NCBI GenBank assembly: GCA_037501455.1
Contig: CM074861.1
Span: 34,240,001 to 34,304,000 of the forward strand
Source of the DNA: Lantana camara
Taxonomy: Eukaryota; Streptophyta; Magnoliopsida; Lamiales; Verbenaceae
Length of the DNA stretch: 64,000 bases
Reading direction: 5' to 3'
Shown here: positions 1 through 10,370 of the stretch, piece after piece
How the letters are laid out: every line of letters starts with the position of its first letter
Position numbering within the stretch: position 1 is the stretch's first letter
The notes under the pieces: generated by a model
What the model saw: only the letters and a program-made list of their open reading frames with translations
The model's database searches: none
Told to the model about the DNA's origin: nothing
Translations under genes and position numbers: made by a program

Positions 1-35
1 AGTGGGAAACCTTTGTGAAGGGGTGAAGTACTTAC

Positions 36-1879
36 TGTGAGGAGAGCATGGAAAAGGTCCTCCACTACCTGATTGGTACTCTGAGCGAACAACTTCCTGT
101 TGTCGCCTGTAAATTGTAGCCTCTGGAAGACCCTGTACATCAGGTTCCTCGTGGAAGGGCAATCAACTAGTAAAGTGGGGGCTGAAGAAGGGGCACGTTG
201 ATAAGAGTTGTCCCCATTGTGCTCGAATGCCCAGATTCGTTCCCCCTTGGAGGAGGAAGTCTCACTGCTTCCGGGCTCGCCTACTACCACTTCTTTCCCC
301 TTCCCCGTCATGGGAACGGAGTCAGGCGATCTTTTCCTTTTCCTGAATGTAGGGGTATCACCCTCTTGGACTTCCCTGATGATAACGCCTGAGCGTTGCC
401 CACGGTGCTCGTTGGGACCAAGTTGGAGAGGCCGGTCCCTGCCTTTGGGTCTAAAGTCATCCCCCTGGTGAGGGACAGTTCTGTTTTCAAGGGTTGCCCC
501 TCGGGTTTCCACTGACGCGACCGCCTCCACAGCCATCTCCTTGGCTGCCACCTGAGCGTCCAGGCCGCGGTTGTTGTTGCTGCTATGGTTGCTGCTGTTG
601 TTGCTGCGCTGTTGTTGCTGTTGTTGATTTTAAGGGCGCTCTGCACCTCCGAGTGCCCAAAAGGTTTGCCACATTTTGCATACCTCCTCTGCCTGCCATC
701 AGTATGCTTGAGCCTATTAAAAAAAAAAAGAAGAAGAAGAAAACTTGGGTCTTCCTTGATCAATATTTACGAGGGACAAAGTTAGTGATCCTATCTAAAG
801 TTAGTTTCCTAGAATCTAACCATCTCTCTCCAAGTTCCGAGCGGACGGGTTAGCAATCATGCCAGGATCGTTCATAAGCCCGCAAAGGAATAGAGCCTCT
901 TCATCATCCATCAATTCTTTGGCTCTAATGAGCCAACCCGCGTTCCTCATCACAAGGGTTGAATCCTGAGCCCATGATAAAGGGAATATGGGCTCTAAAT
1001 GGGACTTCACGAGAGGCCCTTCTCCATGGATAACCCATTCTCATGGGAAGTCAAAATCATCACCCTCGAGGGCCCTCACAAAAAAGAATTTATTCTTCCA
1101 TTCAGCATCGTACGATGTCGAGGGTGCGTCTATCAATCTCAAATTAGATTTTGCTTGAACATAGTAGAAACCCGCCCTCGGGGACGAACGTGGTGAGCGG
1201 GTCACCTAAAAAAGACTATTAAAATTATGGATTGAGGGCTCGTTTCCAGTACACTTCATCAGGATTACCAAGGCATTGATGAGGGCTAGGCCATTTGGGA
1301 AGGGCTCAGGTTCAAGCAATTGAGAATACTCGCTACTGGAACAGAGATAGGAAATCTTAACCCTCATGCCTCTACTGCATCCCTGTATACCGCCATTTCT
1401 CCCCGCGCGCGAGCGCGCGGGGGGGAGGGGTGGTAGGGGTTTATAAGCCCTCTCCTGCGCTACTGGTATCCGATATGTAAATCGCTCGTCCCAATATCTT
1501 GGAGCCCTCATTATAACGAAATATCCCATGGATACGGTACTCTGAATCTCATCAGGGGTCTCTCAGTGGCATGCATGCCAGAGCTTTCTCCCTCAGCGGC
1601 CATATTTCATTGAGGATTAATGGAACTCTCCGTCAAAGGCAATGTAACACCCTGACGTTCTGCCTCAATTACCAAGTTCATCTCTTCAAAGAGATGATCA
1701 ACCCTATTGGGATTCCTCTTCCCCATGGCTAACATGGCGGCATCGAGATCTTTGTCTCTGGCTTTGCCAAACATTTCCCCCATTGTTTCATGATGTGGGG
1801 TAGGATCGTGGGAGGGAGAACTAGAGCTTTCCATATCCTCAATCTCCCTCACTATTTCTTCAATAAATTCTCTGGACAT
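36..1879 (-). pseudogene. antisense spliced gene of Tat element A (Transposase_28-like), partial and broken
   Basis: Homologue of the antisense gene in element B (5282-8236 +). The ATG at 1879 starts MSREFIEEIVREIEDMES, matching the N terminus in B, including the shared stretches HLFEEMNLVIEAERQGVTLP / HLFEEMTLVMEAERQGVTLP. The domain with YWDERFTYRIP and PNGLALINALVILM follows at 1529-1206, then WLIRAKELMDDEEALFLCGL near 950-870. A donor GTTAGATT follows LERD near 812. The next exon starts near MAGRGGMQNVANL (about 706), runs through a Ser/Thr/Asn-rich trinucleotide stretch (570-640) and ends at 36, where a GTAAGT donor lies at the same place as the second intron donor in B. Frame breaks and an in-frame stop make it non-functional. 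The rest lies outside the window. Transposase_28 (a plant 'putative gypsy type transposon' domain) is assigned from motif memory. Confidence 0.72.
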
Positions 1880-1887
1880 GACTAATT

Positions 1888-1984
1888 CTGGATAATGGAA
1901 GGGGCGGAGGGGATGAAGGAGAAGGGAATGCCTACAGATCTAGGGTTAGCAAATCAAAAAGTTAGAAAGGAATTAAAAAAATAC
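1888..1984 (-). other. putative 5'-UTR intron of the element A antisense gene
   Basis: Read on the - strand, a GT donor at 1984-1983 (CTCTAG|GTATTT) and a pyrimidine-rich CCAG acceptor ending at 1888 enclose 97 bp, finishing 8 bp before the ATG at 1879. Element B has a matching GT...CCAG pair (5126-5210) at nearly the same distance from its TATA box. Splicing is inferred. Confidence 0.45.
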
Positions 1985-2107
1985 CTAGAGTTCTTGAAAA
2001 CCTTGAAGGGTGGTTGAAGTTCTCTGTAGATTGATAGAGAGTTTTTGGAAGTCCTAAAATGCTCTGGAAGTGGTTACATAAAGAGAAGAAATGGAAGTGC
2101 AAATCAC

Positions 2108-2115
2108 TATTTATA
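2108..2115 (-). promoter_or_regulatory. TATA box of the antisense gene in element A
   Basis: TATAAATA on the - strand, about 230 bp upstream of the antisense ATG and about 124 bp upstream of the putative leader intron donor. Element B has the same octamer in the matching place (4991-4998), about 135 bp before its leader intron. Confidence 0.5.
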
Positions 2116-2418
2116 AGGAGAGAGTTGGTCGGATTTGTGCAATAAATTCAAATGTTACAATCATTCTCACCTAGGTAACTGCCCACTTTTATGAAACGTC
2201 GCACACGTCCCAAGATTCAAGCGCCGTTTCCTAAAAAAGGCGCACCCACTCGTCCCAATAGCATTATATACCTAACGCTTCGAGCGGTCAGAGTGAAAGG
2301 ACTACATTAAATGTGGCCTCAGAACAGCATCCTCAAGCGCATAGCTTCCCCGCCAAGGAATGACCCTCGAGATTTAAAAGTTTTTGAATTCTACAGTCCA
2401 CTTTACTGTGAATTACAG

Positions 2419-2433
2419 AATTGGGGGGCAAAA
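2419..2433 (+). promoter_or_regulatory. polypurine tract of element A
   Basis: AATTGGGGGGCAAAA directly precedes the LTR start TGATG. The same 15 bases precede the 3' LTR of element B on the other strand (4652-4666). It primes plus-strand DNA synthesis. Confidence 0.8.
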
Positions 2434-3247
2434 TGATGAGGTTAAATTACGCTCGTAACACGTGGCCCAATCCTCGCATCACAGCATGGTGCCTCAAGGA
2501 CACTTCACATCCTCCGTCGTGATTGGGTATTCCTCTCGAGGAAATGACCGTCCCATCTTCACAAGGGACCTTGGCCTTCCCGAGCGTCTGAACAAGGTTT
2601 CACATACGGGCACCGCTCAACCCTCGGGACTGTTCCTAAGATGGCCATCGAGAGCACCCCTCCATCACCACAAGGGTGAAACCATTCTCCTCATGATCAT
2701 GCCTCGAGCCCAGGTGCCCCTTGGACCTGCGAGCCTCAAGGTTACTATCCAAACCCGAGCGTGCTTGGCCCTCGATAACAACCCCAAAAGGCTCTCTCAC
2801 ACAAAGTACATGCCCGCACACCTGCCACTATTGTCGCCACCAACCTTTTCACAGGCTTTTGCAGGAGATCCCTTTCAGAGACTCCTCATTGAGCTACGTG
2901 TCTAGGGCAACATCAATGCAGGACCACATGATTACAATTACCAAAAGGGCCTTGACCCTCAACTATAAATACCCGGAGATCATCTCACTCTGTAAGCAAG
3001 CTTTGTTCTCCCAAGCTCTCTTTTACATACTTCATCTTCTTCATCCACCATCTGACTTGAGCGTCGGAGAGCCAAAATGGGTCTAATCCCCCCCATTCCC
3101 CCAGCTTGGCCTTCTGACTGTGTGTTTGTTCCTAGCAGGTGGAATCCATCTTCTCCGGTTACCATCGTTTGAGTTTTCTGACTCTTGTTTCCCCACACAA
3201 ACAAAACATAAAGTGTTGGTTTTGCCACTCTGGATTAAACCCCATCA
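2434..3247 (+). repeat. 3' LTR of element A
   Basis: An 814-bp LTR running from TGATGAGG to CCCCATCA directly after the polypurine tract. It has a TATA-like ACTATAAATA near 2963 and is homologous to the element B LTR in reverse orientation. The 5' LTR lies outside the window, so the target duplication cannot be confirmed. Confidence 0.78.
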
Positions 3248-3822
3248 ATACGCATATTATAAGTTATATATTATACATATGTATTAACAATATATATTGT
3301 TACATATTATATATTATATATAATATACATGTATAATATACGTGTATATTATATATATACACGTACATATATTATTGTAATACATATATACACATGTATA
3401 ATATACGTGTATATATTATATATATACACGTACATATATTATTGTAATACATATATTATATATAAGATAAAATATACGTTTATACGTTATATATAATGCA
3501 TATATACATGTTTATATTATAAAATATAGTATATGTGTATATATAATATATACAAAGTTACATGTATTTTAATATATGCGCATATTATAAGTTATATATT
3601 ATACACATGTATTAACAATATATATTGTTATATATTATATATTACATTATATATATACACGTATACTATATTTTATAATATAAACACACATATATATATA
3701 TATATATATGCATTATATATAATATATATACGTGTATTTTATACTATATATAATATATGTATTACAATAATATATGTATATTATATTTTATAATACACAC
3801 ACACACACACATGTATATATAT
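3248..3822. repeat. AT-rich repeat spacer with TA tracts
   Basis: Nearly pure A/T with scattered ACGTG/CACGT steps. Two kinds of repeat are visible. A unit starting ACATGTATAATATACGTG occurs at 3327 and again at 3392 (period 65). A segment starting CGCATATTATAAGTTATA occurs at 3251 and again at 3579 (about 75 bp long). The stretch ATTATTGTAATACATATA near 3374 has its inverse near 3757. Element B inserted at its right edge. No gene is seen. Confidence 0.8.
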
Positions 3823-4651
3823 TGATGGGTCTGAATAGGGGTACAGAGTTCAATCACTTTAGAATTTGTTTAAGTGAGGAAACCACTGAAGGATCCCTGG
3901 GAAAGATGGGGGTTCTACCTGCTAGAACAAACACACAAACAAAGTCAGAAGGCCAAGCTGGGGGAACTGGGGGTGATACCCAATTTGGCTCTCCGACGCT
4001 CAAGTCAGATGAAGATCTGAAAGAGAAAGTATGCTAAGTATGAAGTTGTTGTAATGGAAGGTTCTTACAGTGGAGAAGATGAACTCTTGTATTTATAGTT
4101 AAGGTTGAGGGACCTTTTGGTCATTTGCACCGTGTGGTCCTGGCCGAATGTTGCCCTAACACGTGGCATTGCGAGAGAAACCTAGGAGGAATCTTCTCTG
4201 CAAAAGCTGGTGAAAGGTGGTGTAGGCAATAGTGGTAGGTGCGCGGGCATGTACGATGTGTCAGAGAGTCGTTTTGGGGGTTGGTAACGAGGGCTTAAGA
4301 GCGCGCTTGTGTCAACCAAAAGCCTTGGAGGTCAAGAAATCTGCTAGGGGATGAGGGCCAAGGCTTGTGTAAGGAGTTGAAGGGGAAGCCTCACTGCGGG
4401 AGTGTAGTGCTCGAAGAGGGCCTCCCTTGGTTAGATGGGGCTCCAACCATGCAACATGAATGACGCTCGTTAGGGAGCAGCGATATTGACCACGTGTATG
4501 CGAATCAGAGATGGCACGCGTTCTTGGAGGATACTGGCGCTTGAGGGGTTTGAGCGCTCGTGTATGACTATCGTATCACAGGAGGACAGGTGTCGTCACC
4601 TTTGATGTGCCACGTGTCCAAACGTGGGACGAGCGTATTTCAACCCCATCA
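3823..4651 (-). repeat. 3' LTR of element B
   Basis: 829 bp with TGATGGGT at the left and AACCCCATCA at the right. The TATA-like ACTATAAATAC lies on - near 4090-4100. It matches the split LTR at 15533-16136 plus 26234-26458 with scattered substitutions, more than separate the two Copia-1 LTRs, as expected for an older insertion. Confidence 0.93.
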
Positions 4652-4666
4652 TTTTGCCCCCCAATT
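4652..4666 (-). promoter_or_regulatory. polypurine tract of element B
   Basis: AATTGGGGGGCAAAA on the - strand directly before the 3' LTR; identical to the tract in element A. Confidence 0.85.
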
Positions 4667-4990
4667 CTATAGTCCTTAGTGATAAGAGCTGCAGAATTCC
4701 ACTAAAACAATCCGCCGAGCGTGGCACTCGCATGAGGCATGGCGTGTTGAGCAATCATCCTTCTGGTCACGCCATTAATGTGGTCTTTTCATCTGACCGC
4801 TTGTAACGTTCAAGCATTAAATGCAGTCCTTTCTTCTGACCACTTGGAGCGTCTAAGCATTAAATGCTGATGCGCGTGGGGCGCGTGGGACTCGGGAAGT
4901 ACGCGACGGTTCAATAAAGTGAACGGTTTCCTAGGCGGGAAATGATTGCGATTTTGAATTTTTTGCCAGAAACGTACCAACTTCCATCCT

Positions 4991-4998
4991 TATAAATA
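4991..4998 (+). promoter_or_regulatory. TATA box of the antisense gene in element B
   Basis: TATAAATA on + between the polypurine tract and the antisense ATG at 5282. It is separate from the LTR promoter and faces the opposite way to gag-pol. Element A has the same octamer at the equivalent site. Confidence 0.55.
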
Positions 4999-5125
4999 AG
5001 GGATTTCGTATCCATTCCATCTTTTACGCAAACACATCTCTAAAGCAGACATTTGCAGAAAAACTCTTTGCAAACAAGTTTCAGAGCATCCCAAACTTTC
5101 TTGAAGCTTTTCCAGAAAACTCAAG

Positions 5126-5210
5126 GTAATCACCAGTGAAATTTTTCTAACTTTGCTAACCTTAGAACCAAATTAAGATTTAGTATTTCCTCAACCTTTA
5201 CTCCTTCCAG
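5126..5210 (+). other. putative 5'-UTR intron of the element B antisense gene
   Basis: An 85-bp segment from AAG|GTAATC to a pyrimidine-rich CCTTCCAG, lying between the TATA box and the ATG at 5282. The matching place in element A has a similar donor and acceptor (1984 to 1888), which supports a real intron. No transcript is available here. Confidence 0.45.
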
Positions 5211-5281
5211 AAATCCCCAAATTTCTTCGAAAATCCTCCACTTTCGAAATCCTCCTATCTTTCCCAGAATCTACCATAGTC

Positions 5282-8236
5282 ATGGCCGGAGATCATGTAG
5301 AAGAATTTACCCGCGAAGTGGAGGACATGGCTACCCAGAGTTCGTCTCCGCCGGGTTCTCCTAGGGAGGAGGAGTTGGGCGCGCCCGTGATGGCCATGGA
5401 TGAAAGGAACCCAGGTGGCGTTGAGCATCTCTTCGAAGAGATGACCTTGGTAATGGAGGCGGAGAGGCAGGGGGTGACTCTCCCGATAACTGAGAGTGCG
5501 ACTCACCCTCATCGCCATGCAGTGACAGTGGCCATTGCAGCTCCGGTGCAGGAAACAGAGGAAGTAGCGGGGACCTCTGAAAGATCCCGTGACAAAGGTA
5601 AGGGCAAGAAAACTCAAAGGCCCAAGAAGACCAAGAAAACCAAGGGACCCAACGAGGGTGAAGGCTCGGGCATGCAAGCGACCGAGCGTACCCCAGATGA
5701 AACTCCCAGTACAATTACCTTGGGAGAAGTGAAGACAATGTTGGCGCCAATATACTGGGACGAACGCTTCACATGGCGGATCCCTGCTAACCACGAGCGT
5801 GCCAACCGTCCACCTCCCGGTGAAATGGCGGTCTACATGGATGCGGTCAGCTCTGGGGGCTTGAGGTTCCCGATTCCAATCCCCGTGGCCCATATTCTGA
5901 ACGATATGGGCCTCTGCCCCTCACAAATCGTGCCCAACGGCCTCGCACTGATAACAGGCTTTGTGATCCTCATGAGATACGCCGGTTACGAGCCTTTCCT
6001 ACGGAATTTCAATGCTCTTTTTAAGTGGTCAGCTCGCCACGCTCGTCACCTGAAGCGGGCTTCTTCTATTACATTCAAGCGAAGGCCCACTTGAAGTTAA
6101 TCAACTCTCCCTCCACCACTTATGGCCCAAACTGGAAGGAGAAGTTCATTTTTGTCAGGGCCCCAACAGATGAAGGTTTTAGGGTGTCACAAGAGTGGAT
6201 CTCGCATGGGAAGGGTTCACTTGTAAAGAATCGCCTAGAACCTGCCTTCCCCAAGGATTGGGCCAAGAGCCTGGCTAAGGCGTTGAGGGACTAGGGCCGC
6301 CTGATCCGAGCCAAAGACTGGATAGACGATGTGGAGCTTATGTTCCTCTGCGGTCTTACTAACGACCCGTATTATCTTGGCAACCCTCCCGTTCGTGATT
6401 TGGAGAGAGACAGTTAGATTTTAGGGCACTAACGTGTAGATAGGAATGCTAACTTGTCTATCTTTGCACTTGTAACTTCTTTTATGAGAGTTGCTTAAGG
6501 ATTTCTCACTCTCGTCTTTTCCTTCCTTAAAGGAGCAGAAATCTTGAGAATGGCCGGCGGAATGAGAAATGCTGCCAGGTTTGCTAACGCCAACAAGCGT
6601 CAAGCCCAACAAGAAGACCAAAAAAATCCCCGAGGCTGTGGAGCGGGCAGGGGGAACGGTCGTGGAGGCCATCACAGCGCCAGCTCAAGTACGGCTCCTG
6701 GCGCTCAAACGCAACGAGGCCGAGGGGATGACAGAGCGGCCAATGTGGAGAACAGGATAGTGGTGCGGCCACCTCCTGCGATAGATGCGAGGGTGGCCGA
6801 CCCTCGCGCTACCAATCAAGTGAGGCACCCAACAAATGTGGTGACAAGCGGGGCTCAATCGAGCTCTGACCGGACTTCCTGCAAGAGGAAGAGGATGCCC
6901 GACACCCTCACAATAACGGGCAAGGGTAAACAAGTGGTGGAAGGCCCCAAGGGCAACGGAGAAACTTCCTCTTCAGAGGAGGAGCACCTGTAGGATTTTA
7001 CCCGTCGAGGGGATAGGCATTTCACCGGCTCCGCGGACGGAGGTGCGGTTCTGTTGAGGCACGGTACGCTCGCTCAGACTATCAGCGAGAATTTGTACGA
7101 GAGGGCCCAATTCACTACAGACCACAAGCACCTATATTCGAAGCCTGTCGATAAGGTGACGAGCGACATGGTGCATGCCACTCTTTTTGTGAGTCTACTT
7201 CTTCCTTTCTTTGTAACTTGACTTTCTTTTGGAAAAATTATTCCTCAACATATTTGTTAATACTTCTACCTTTTTCGAGCCTGTGCAGCAAGTGCTCCCG
7301 AGGGCCAAGAATATTCAGATGCGCGCCTCAGTTTACACTGATCGAAAGGCAAAGTATAAGAAAATGGCACGCTCGAACGACCCCGCTCAAATCCAGGTGG
7401 AGCTGGACACTGAGAAGGCTAAGTACACTTCCCTCAAGGAAGAGTACAGAAAGATAGAGGAGGAGATGAAGAGGCTGCAGGATGAGCGGAGAACGCTAGG
7501 AGCAGTTTGAGCGACAAGTTTACCCAACTTGGTGAGAACTATAAGAAGCTCGAGGCCGATCGTGACGACTGGAAAACGAGGGCTCTGGAGGCAGAAAGGA
7601 AATTTACTGATACCATGAACCAATGGCCTCGAAGTCTCGAGCGATCCAACAAGGAGGCGCTTATCAAATTCTGTCACTCTAAGGCCTTCAACTTTGTCGC
7701 TTCCTTGCATTGCTTGGACGAGGCTCAAAAGGGAGTTTAACCTGGCAATCGAGCTGGGCATTTTCAAGGGCCTATTGGATCCGGCCACCCGCAGTGCACA
7801 AGGCATGGGACTTGTATTTAACGAGCGCTGCGAAGAGGATGAAGAAAATCCTGAGGACCCTGAGGCCAACATAGCTGAGCCGGAATACGATTTTCTGGTC
7901 AACCTCATCCAAGATGAGTACGTGGCGGCCCATCCTCTAGAAGGAGCCTCCCAGGCCGCTCAGAATGAGGGGAATAATAATGCTGAAGACCCTTCTGTAA
8001 GCGAGCCCTCAGAGCCTGCTGCGGAAAACGCCCCCTTTCCAGCTGCTGAAAATGCCAACAACGCCAATGAGTCCAACGCTCCCCAAGCGCCGGGAGGCAA
8101 TGAGCCTGTACCCCCAACGGCCCAACACCAAGAAGAGAATGCCCCCCCTGCACAGGAGCCGGAAGGTCCATTTCATGGCCCTGTGGCCCAAAACATCTTG
8201 GTGGTTTTGGACGAGGACGTTGCTCCAACTGCTTGA
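5282..8236 (+). pseudogene. antisense spliced gene of Tat element B (Transposase_28-like domain, coiled coil)
   Basis: Runs opposite to gag-pol, 3' of integrase. Inferred exons: 5282-6412, 6539-7188 and 7289-8236, giving about 900 residues. Exon 1 starts MAGDHVEEFTREVEDM and holds a domain with YWDERFTWRIP, GLCPSQIVPNGLALITGF and later WKEKFIFV, resembling the plant Transposase_28 family. Intron 1 (donor GTTAGA, acceptor GAGCAG) joins ...LERD to KILRMAGG in frame. Intron 2 (GTGAGT...TGTGCAG, 100 bp) joins ...MVHATLF to QVLPRAKN in frame. Exon 3 begins with a charged coiled coil and ends in a Glu/Pro/Ala/Asn-rich tail. Breaks: a frameshift near 6030, TAG at 6292 and 6991, and frameshifts near 7500 and 7735. 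An AATAAA follows at 8352. Function unknown; antisense ORFs are known in Retand-type elements. Confidence 0.72.
7189..7288 (+). other. intron 2 of the element B antisense gene
   Basis: GTGAGT donor and a pyrimidine-containing CTGTGCAG acceptor, 100 bp, phase 0. Skipping it keeps the reading frame. In element A the aligned exon ends with ...FHALLT followed by GTAAGT (35-30 on -), so the donor position is conserved between the copies. Confidence 0.6.
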
Positions 8237-8351
8237 ATTTCCTCCTCACCAGCTTATCTTGCAATTCTTCTTATTTCAGTTTAGTGCCTTCTTTTTGTAA
8301 TAATATTATGGGCCCTTGAGCCCTTGGCTTGTAACCTTGGTGAAAGCCCTT

Positions 8352-8357
8352 AATAAA
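8352..8357 (+). terminator. polyadenylation signal of the antisense gene
   Basis: AATAAA about 115 bp after the stop at 8236, on the same strand, followed by T-rich sequence. It is placed as expected for the 3' end of an independent transcript. Confidence 0.4.
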
Positions 8358-8520
8358 GTTTTTCCTTTTCCTTTATTGTGAATATTTACTTTGTGCTTGT
8401 TGTAACAAAATCTTGTAGTATTAAGATTGTGCGTAACATGCTTAGTAAAACTACATCACCCAGTTAGGCTTTTGACACTTGAAAGGTTTTGTTAAATCTT
8501 GAAAACTTGAAAATTTTTAC

Positions 8521-8875
8521 TAAGTCTTGAGTAATCATGAGGGTCTTATTGTGAGGCTGCCCCCATTCAAGACTTGTGTAAATTTTTGCTTTTATACTTA
8601 GGAAATTTTTGCTAAGTCCTGAGTGATCACGAGGGTCTTACTGAGAGACTGCCCTCATTCAAGACTTGTGAAATTTTTTCTTAATCTTGGGAAATTTTGC
8701 TAAGTCTTGAGTGATCACGAGGGTCTTACCGAGAGACTGACCTAGTTCAAGACTTGTGAAATTTCTTCTTAATCTTGGGAAATTTTACTAAGTCTTGAGT
8801 GATCACGAGGGTCTTATTGAGAGATTGCCCTCGTTCAAGACTTGTGAAATTTCTTCAGAACGATACTATCGTTAA
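8521..8875 (+). repeat. four tandem repeats of 88-92 bp
   Basis: Units begin TAAGTCTTGAGTGATCACGA at 8521, 8613, 8701 and 8789 (spacings 92, 88 and 88). They lie between the ends of the antisense gene and integrase. Tandem blocks in the 3' region are known from Retand-type elements. No ORF spans it. Confidence 0.85.
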
Positions 8876-9276
8876 ACAAGCGCTCTTGTGCCTGTTCACC
8901 TTTCAGAGTTTGCCAACGATCCCGTTTTTTAGCGCAAGGCGTTGTGACCCACGGCCAAGGCCTACTAGGATTTTTCTCGTATTTCTCTTCCTATTTAACA
9001 GGTTGGTTGTGAGCGTTACCAGTCTATCCTTATGAGGGCGTCCCCCCACGTGGAGTAGAGTGCTGGCAAGCGTAACCCATGTGCAATAACAGCGTACGCC
9101 TTGGAATGGACTGCCAACCACGCTCGTAGAGACGAGGGACGTGGGTCTTATCCATTCATGTAATTAAAAAAGCACAAGTACAGAGATATTGAAAAGAATG
9201 TATTGCAACTTACTTGAGATTTGAAGTACATAGAACCCATTAACGGGGTGGTTACATCATCATTTCTAAAGAGCTT

Positions 9277-10361
9277 TTACACATAAAACCGCCGGAGGTT
9301 ACATGCATTCCAAGGGCAAGGCAAACGCTCACCTTGAAGTGTCTCCAGGGTGTAAGTGTTGTTAGCTCTAACTTGTATAACTTTGAACGGACCCTCCCAG
9401 TTGGGGTCCAATTTCCCCACATGTCTGGATACTTCTACTTTCTTCAAAACCAAATCTCCCAACTGGAAAGTCCTTTCTTTCACATGCTTGTTGTACTGTT
9501 GTGCCACGGCGGCCTTGTATCTGTGTATTTTAGCCCAGGCCATGTTCCTTCTTTCCTCCAGTAAGTCTAACTCCAGGCTCCTGTTATCTTCATTAAGCTG
9601 AGGCTCAAAATAGGCTACACAAGCGGATTCATTTACAATCTCAGCTGGTATCATTGCTTCTGACCCATATACAAGAGCAAAAGGCGTCTCGCCAGTGGCC
9701 GCTCGTGGAGTAGTGCGATAAGCCCAAAGTGCCCCTTGCAATTCTTCTGCCCATTCACTCTTTTTGCTCTCCAGCATTGTTTTCAGATGTTGCAGGCTGA
9801 CCCTGTTGGTAAGTTCTGCCTGTCCATTGGCTTGGGGTGGCCCACGGAGGTAAAGCGTTGTTCAATCCCTAACTCTGAACACCATTCTCGCGTGTCTGCT
9901 GCTATGAATTGGGATCCGTTGTCCGAAATGAGCACCCTTGGTATCCCATACCTGCAGATAATGTTTTTCCAAATGAAGTCCCTCACGACCCTGAAGGTGA
10001 TTTTTGCCAAGGCCTCAGCCTCGGCCCATTTGGTAAAATAATCGACAGCTAAGATGACAAACTTCTTCTGTCCGACCGCGATGGGCATGGGGCCCACGAT
10101 GTCAGTTCCCCACTGGTCAAAGGGCCAGGAGACATCTATAGGGATCATTTGAGCGGCTGGCAGTTGAGGGAGATTGGAATGGAACTGGCACTTAGGGCAC
10201 TTTCTGGAAAACTCCATGGCGTCTTGGAGAACTGTGGGCCAATAAAACCCACTTCTCAGAACTTTCTTAGCCAGGATACGCCCTCCTGAATGATTACCAC
10301 AACTCCAATTGTGGATAAGTTCGAGCGTTTCCTTTGCCTGCGAGGGCCTTAGACACCTCAT
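9277..10361 (-). pseudogene. integrase of element B, frameshifted
   Basis: C-terminal part of the Tat polyprotein; integrase joins element DNA to the genome. The zinc-binding segment shows His residues in ELIHNWSCGNHSGG and the pair CPKC. The catalytic core shows WGTDIVGP and ISDNGSQF, the two Asp of the DDE triad. The frame breaks near 9780-9810, where the Glu segment should lie, and resumes with MLESKKSEWAEELQGALWAY, a chromodomain-less C-terminal region ending FYV at 9277. An in-frame stop separates it from the RNase H region near 10370. It is dead as it stands. Confidence 0.88.
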
Positions 10362-10370
10362 TGGAGGTCC

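Larger units (their letters stand above)
1..3247 (+). mobile_element. Tat-like Ty3/gypsy element A, 3' part
   Basis: The 3' end of an LTR retrotransposon read on the + strand, cut off by the window edge so gag-pol is not seen. What remains is the antisense gene (36-1879, - strand), a polypurine tract (2419-2433) and a 3' LTR (2434-3247) that starts TGATG and ends CCCCATCA. The antisense gene product and the polypurine tract match those of element B at 3823-26458, and the LTRs are recognisably related (both start TGATG, then share ACGCTCGT). A and B lie tail to tail, about 575 bp apart. The Tat/Retand assignment rests on element B, which has the second RNase H and antisense ORF typical of that lineage. 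Confidence 0.8.

Noticed and set aside
494..853. Cys/Leu-rich ORF over trinucleotide repeats
   Set aside because: It is the antisense shadow of the Asn/Ser-rich part of the element A antisense gene.
8521..8875. CRISPR-like spaced repeats
   Set aside because: Units are near identical along their whole length, without unique spacers, and the genome is a plant.
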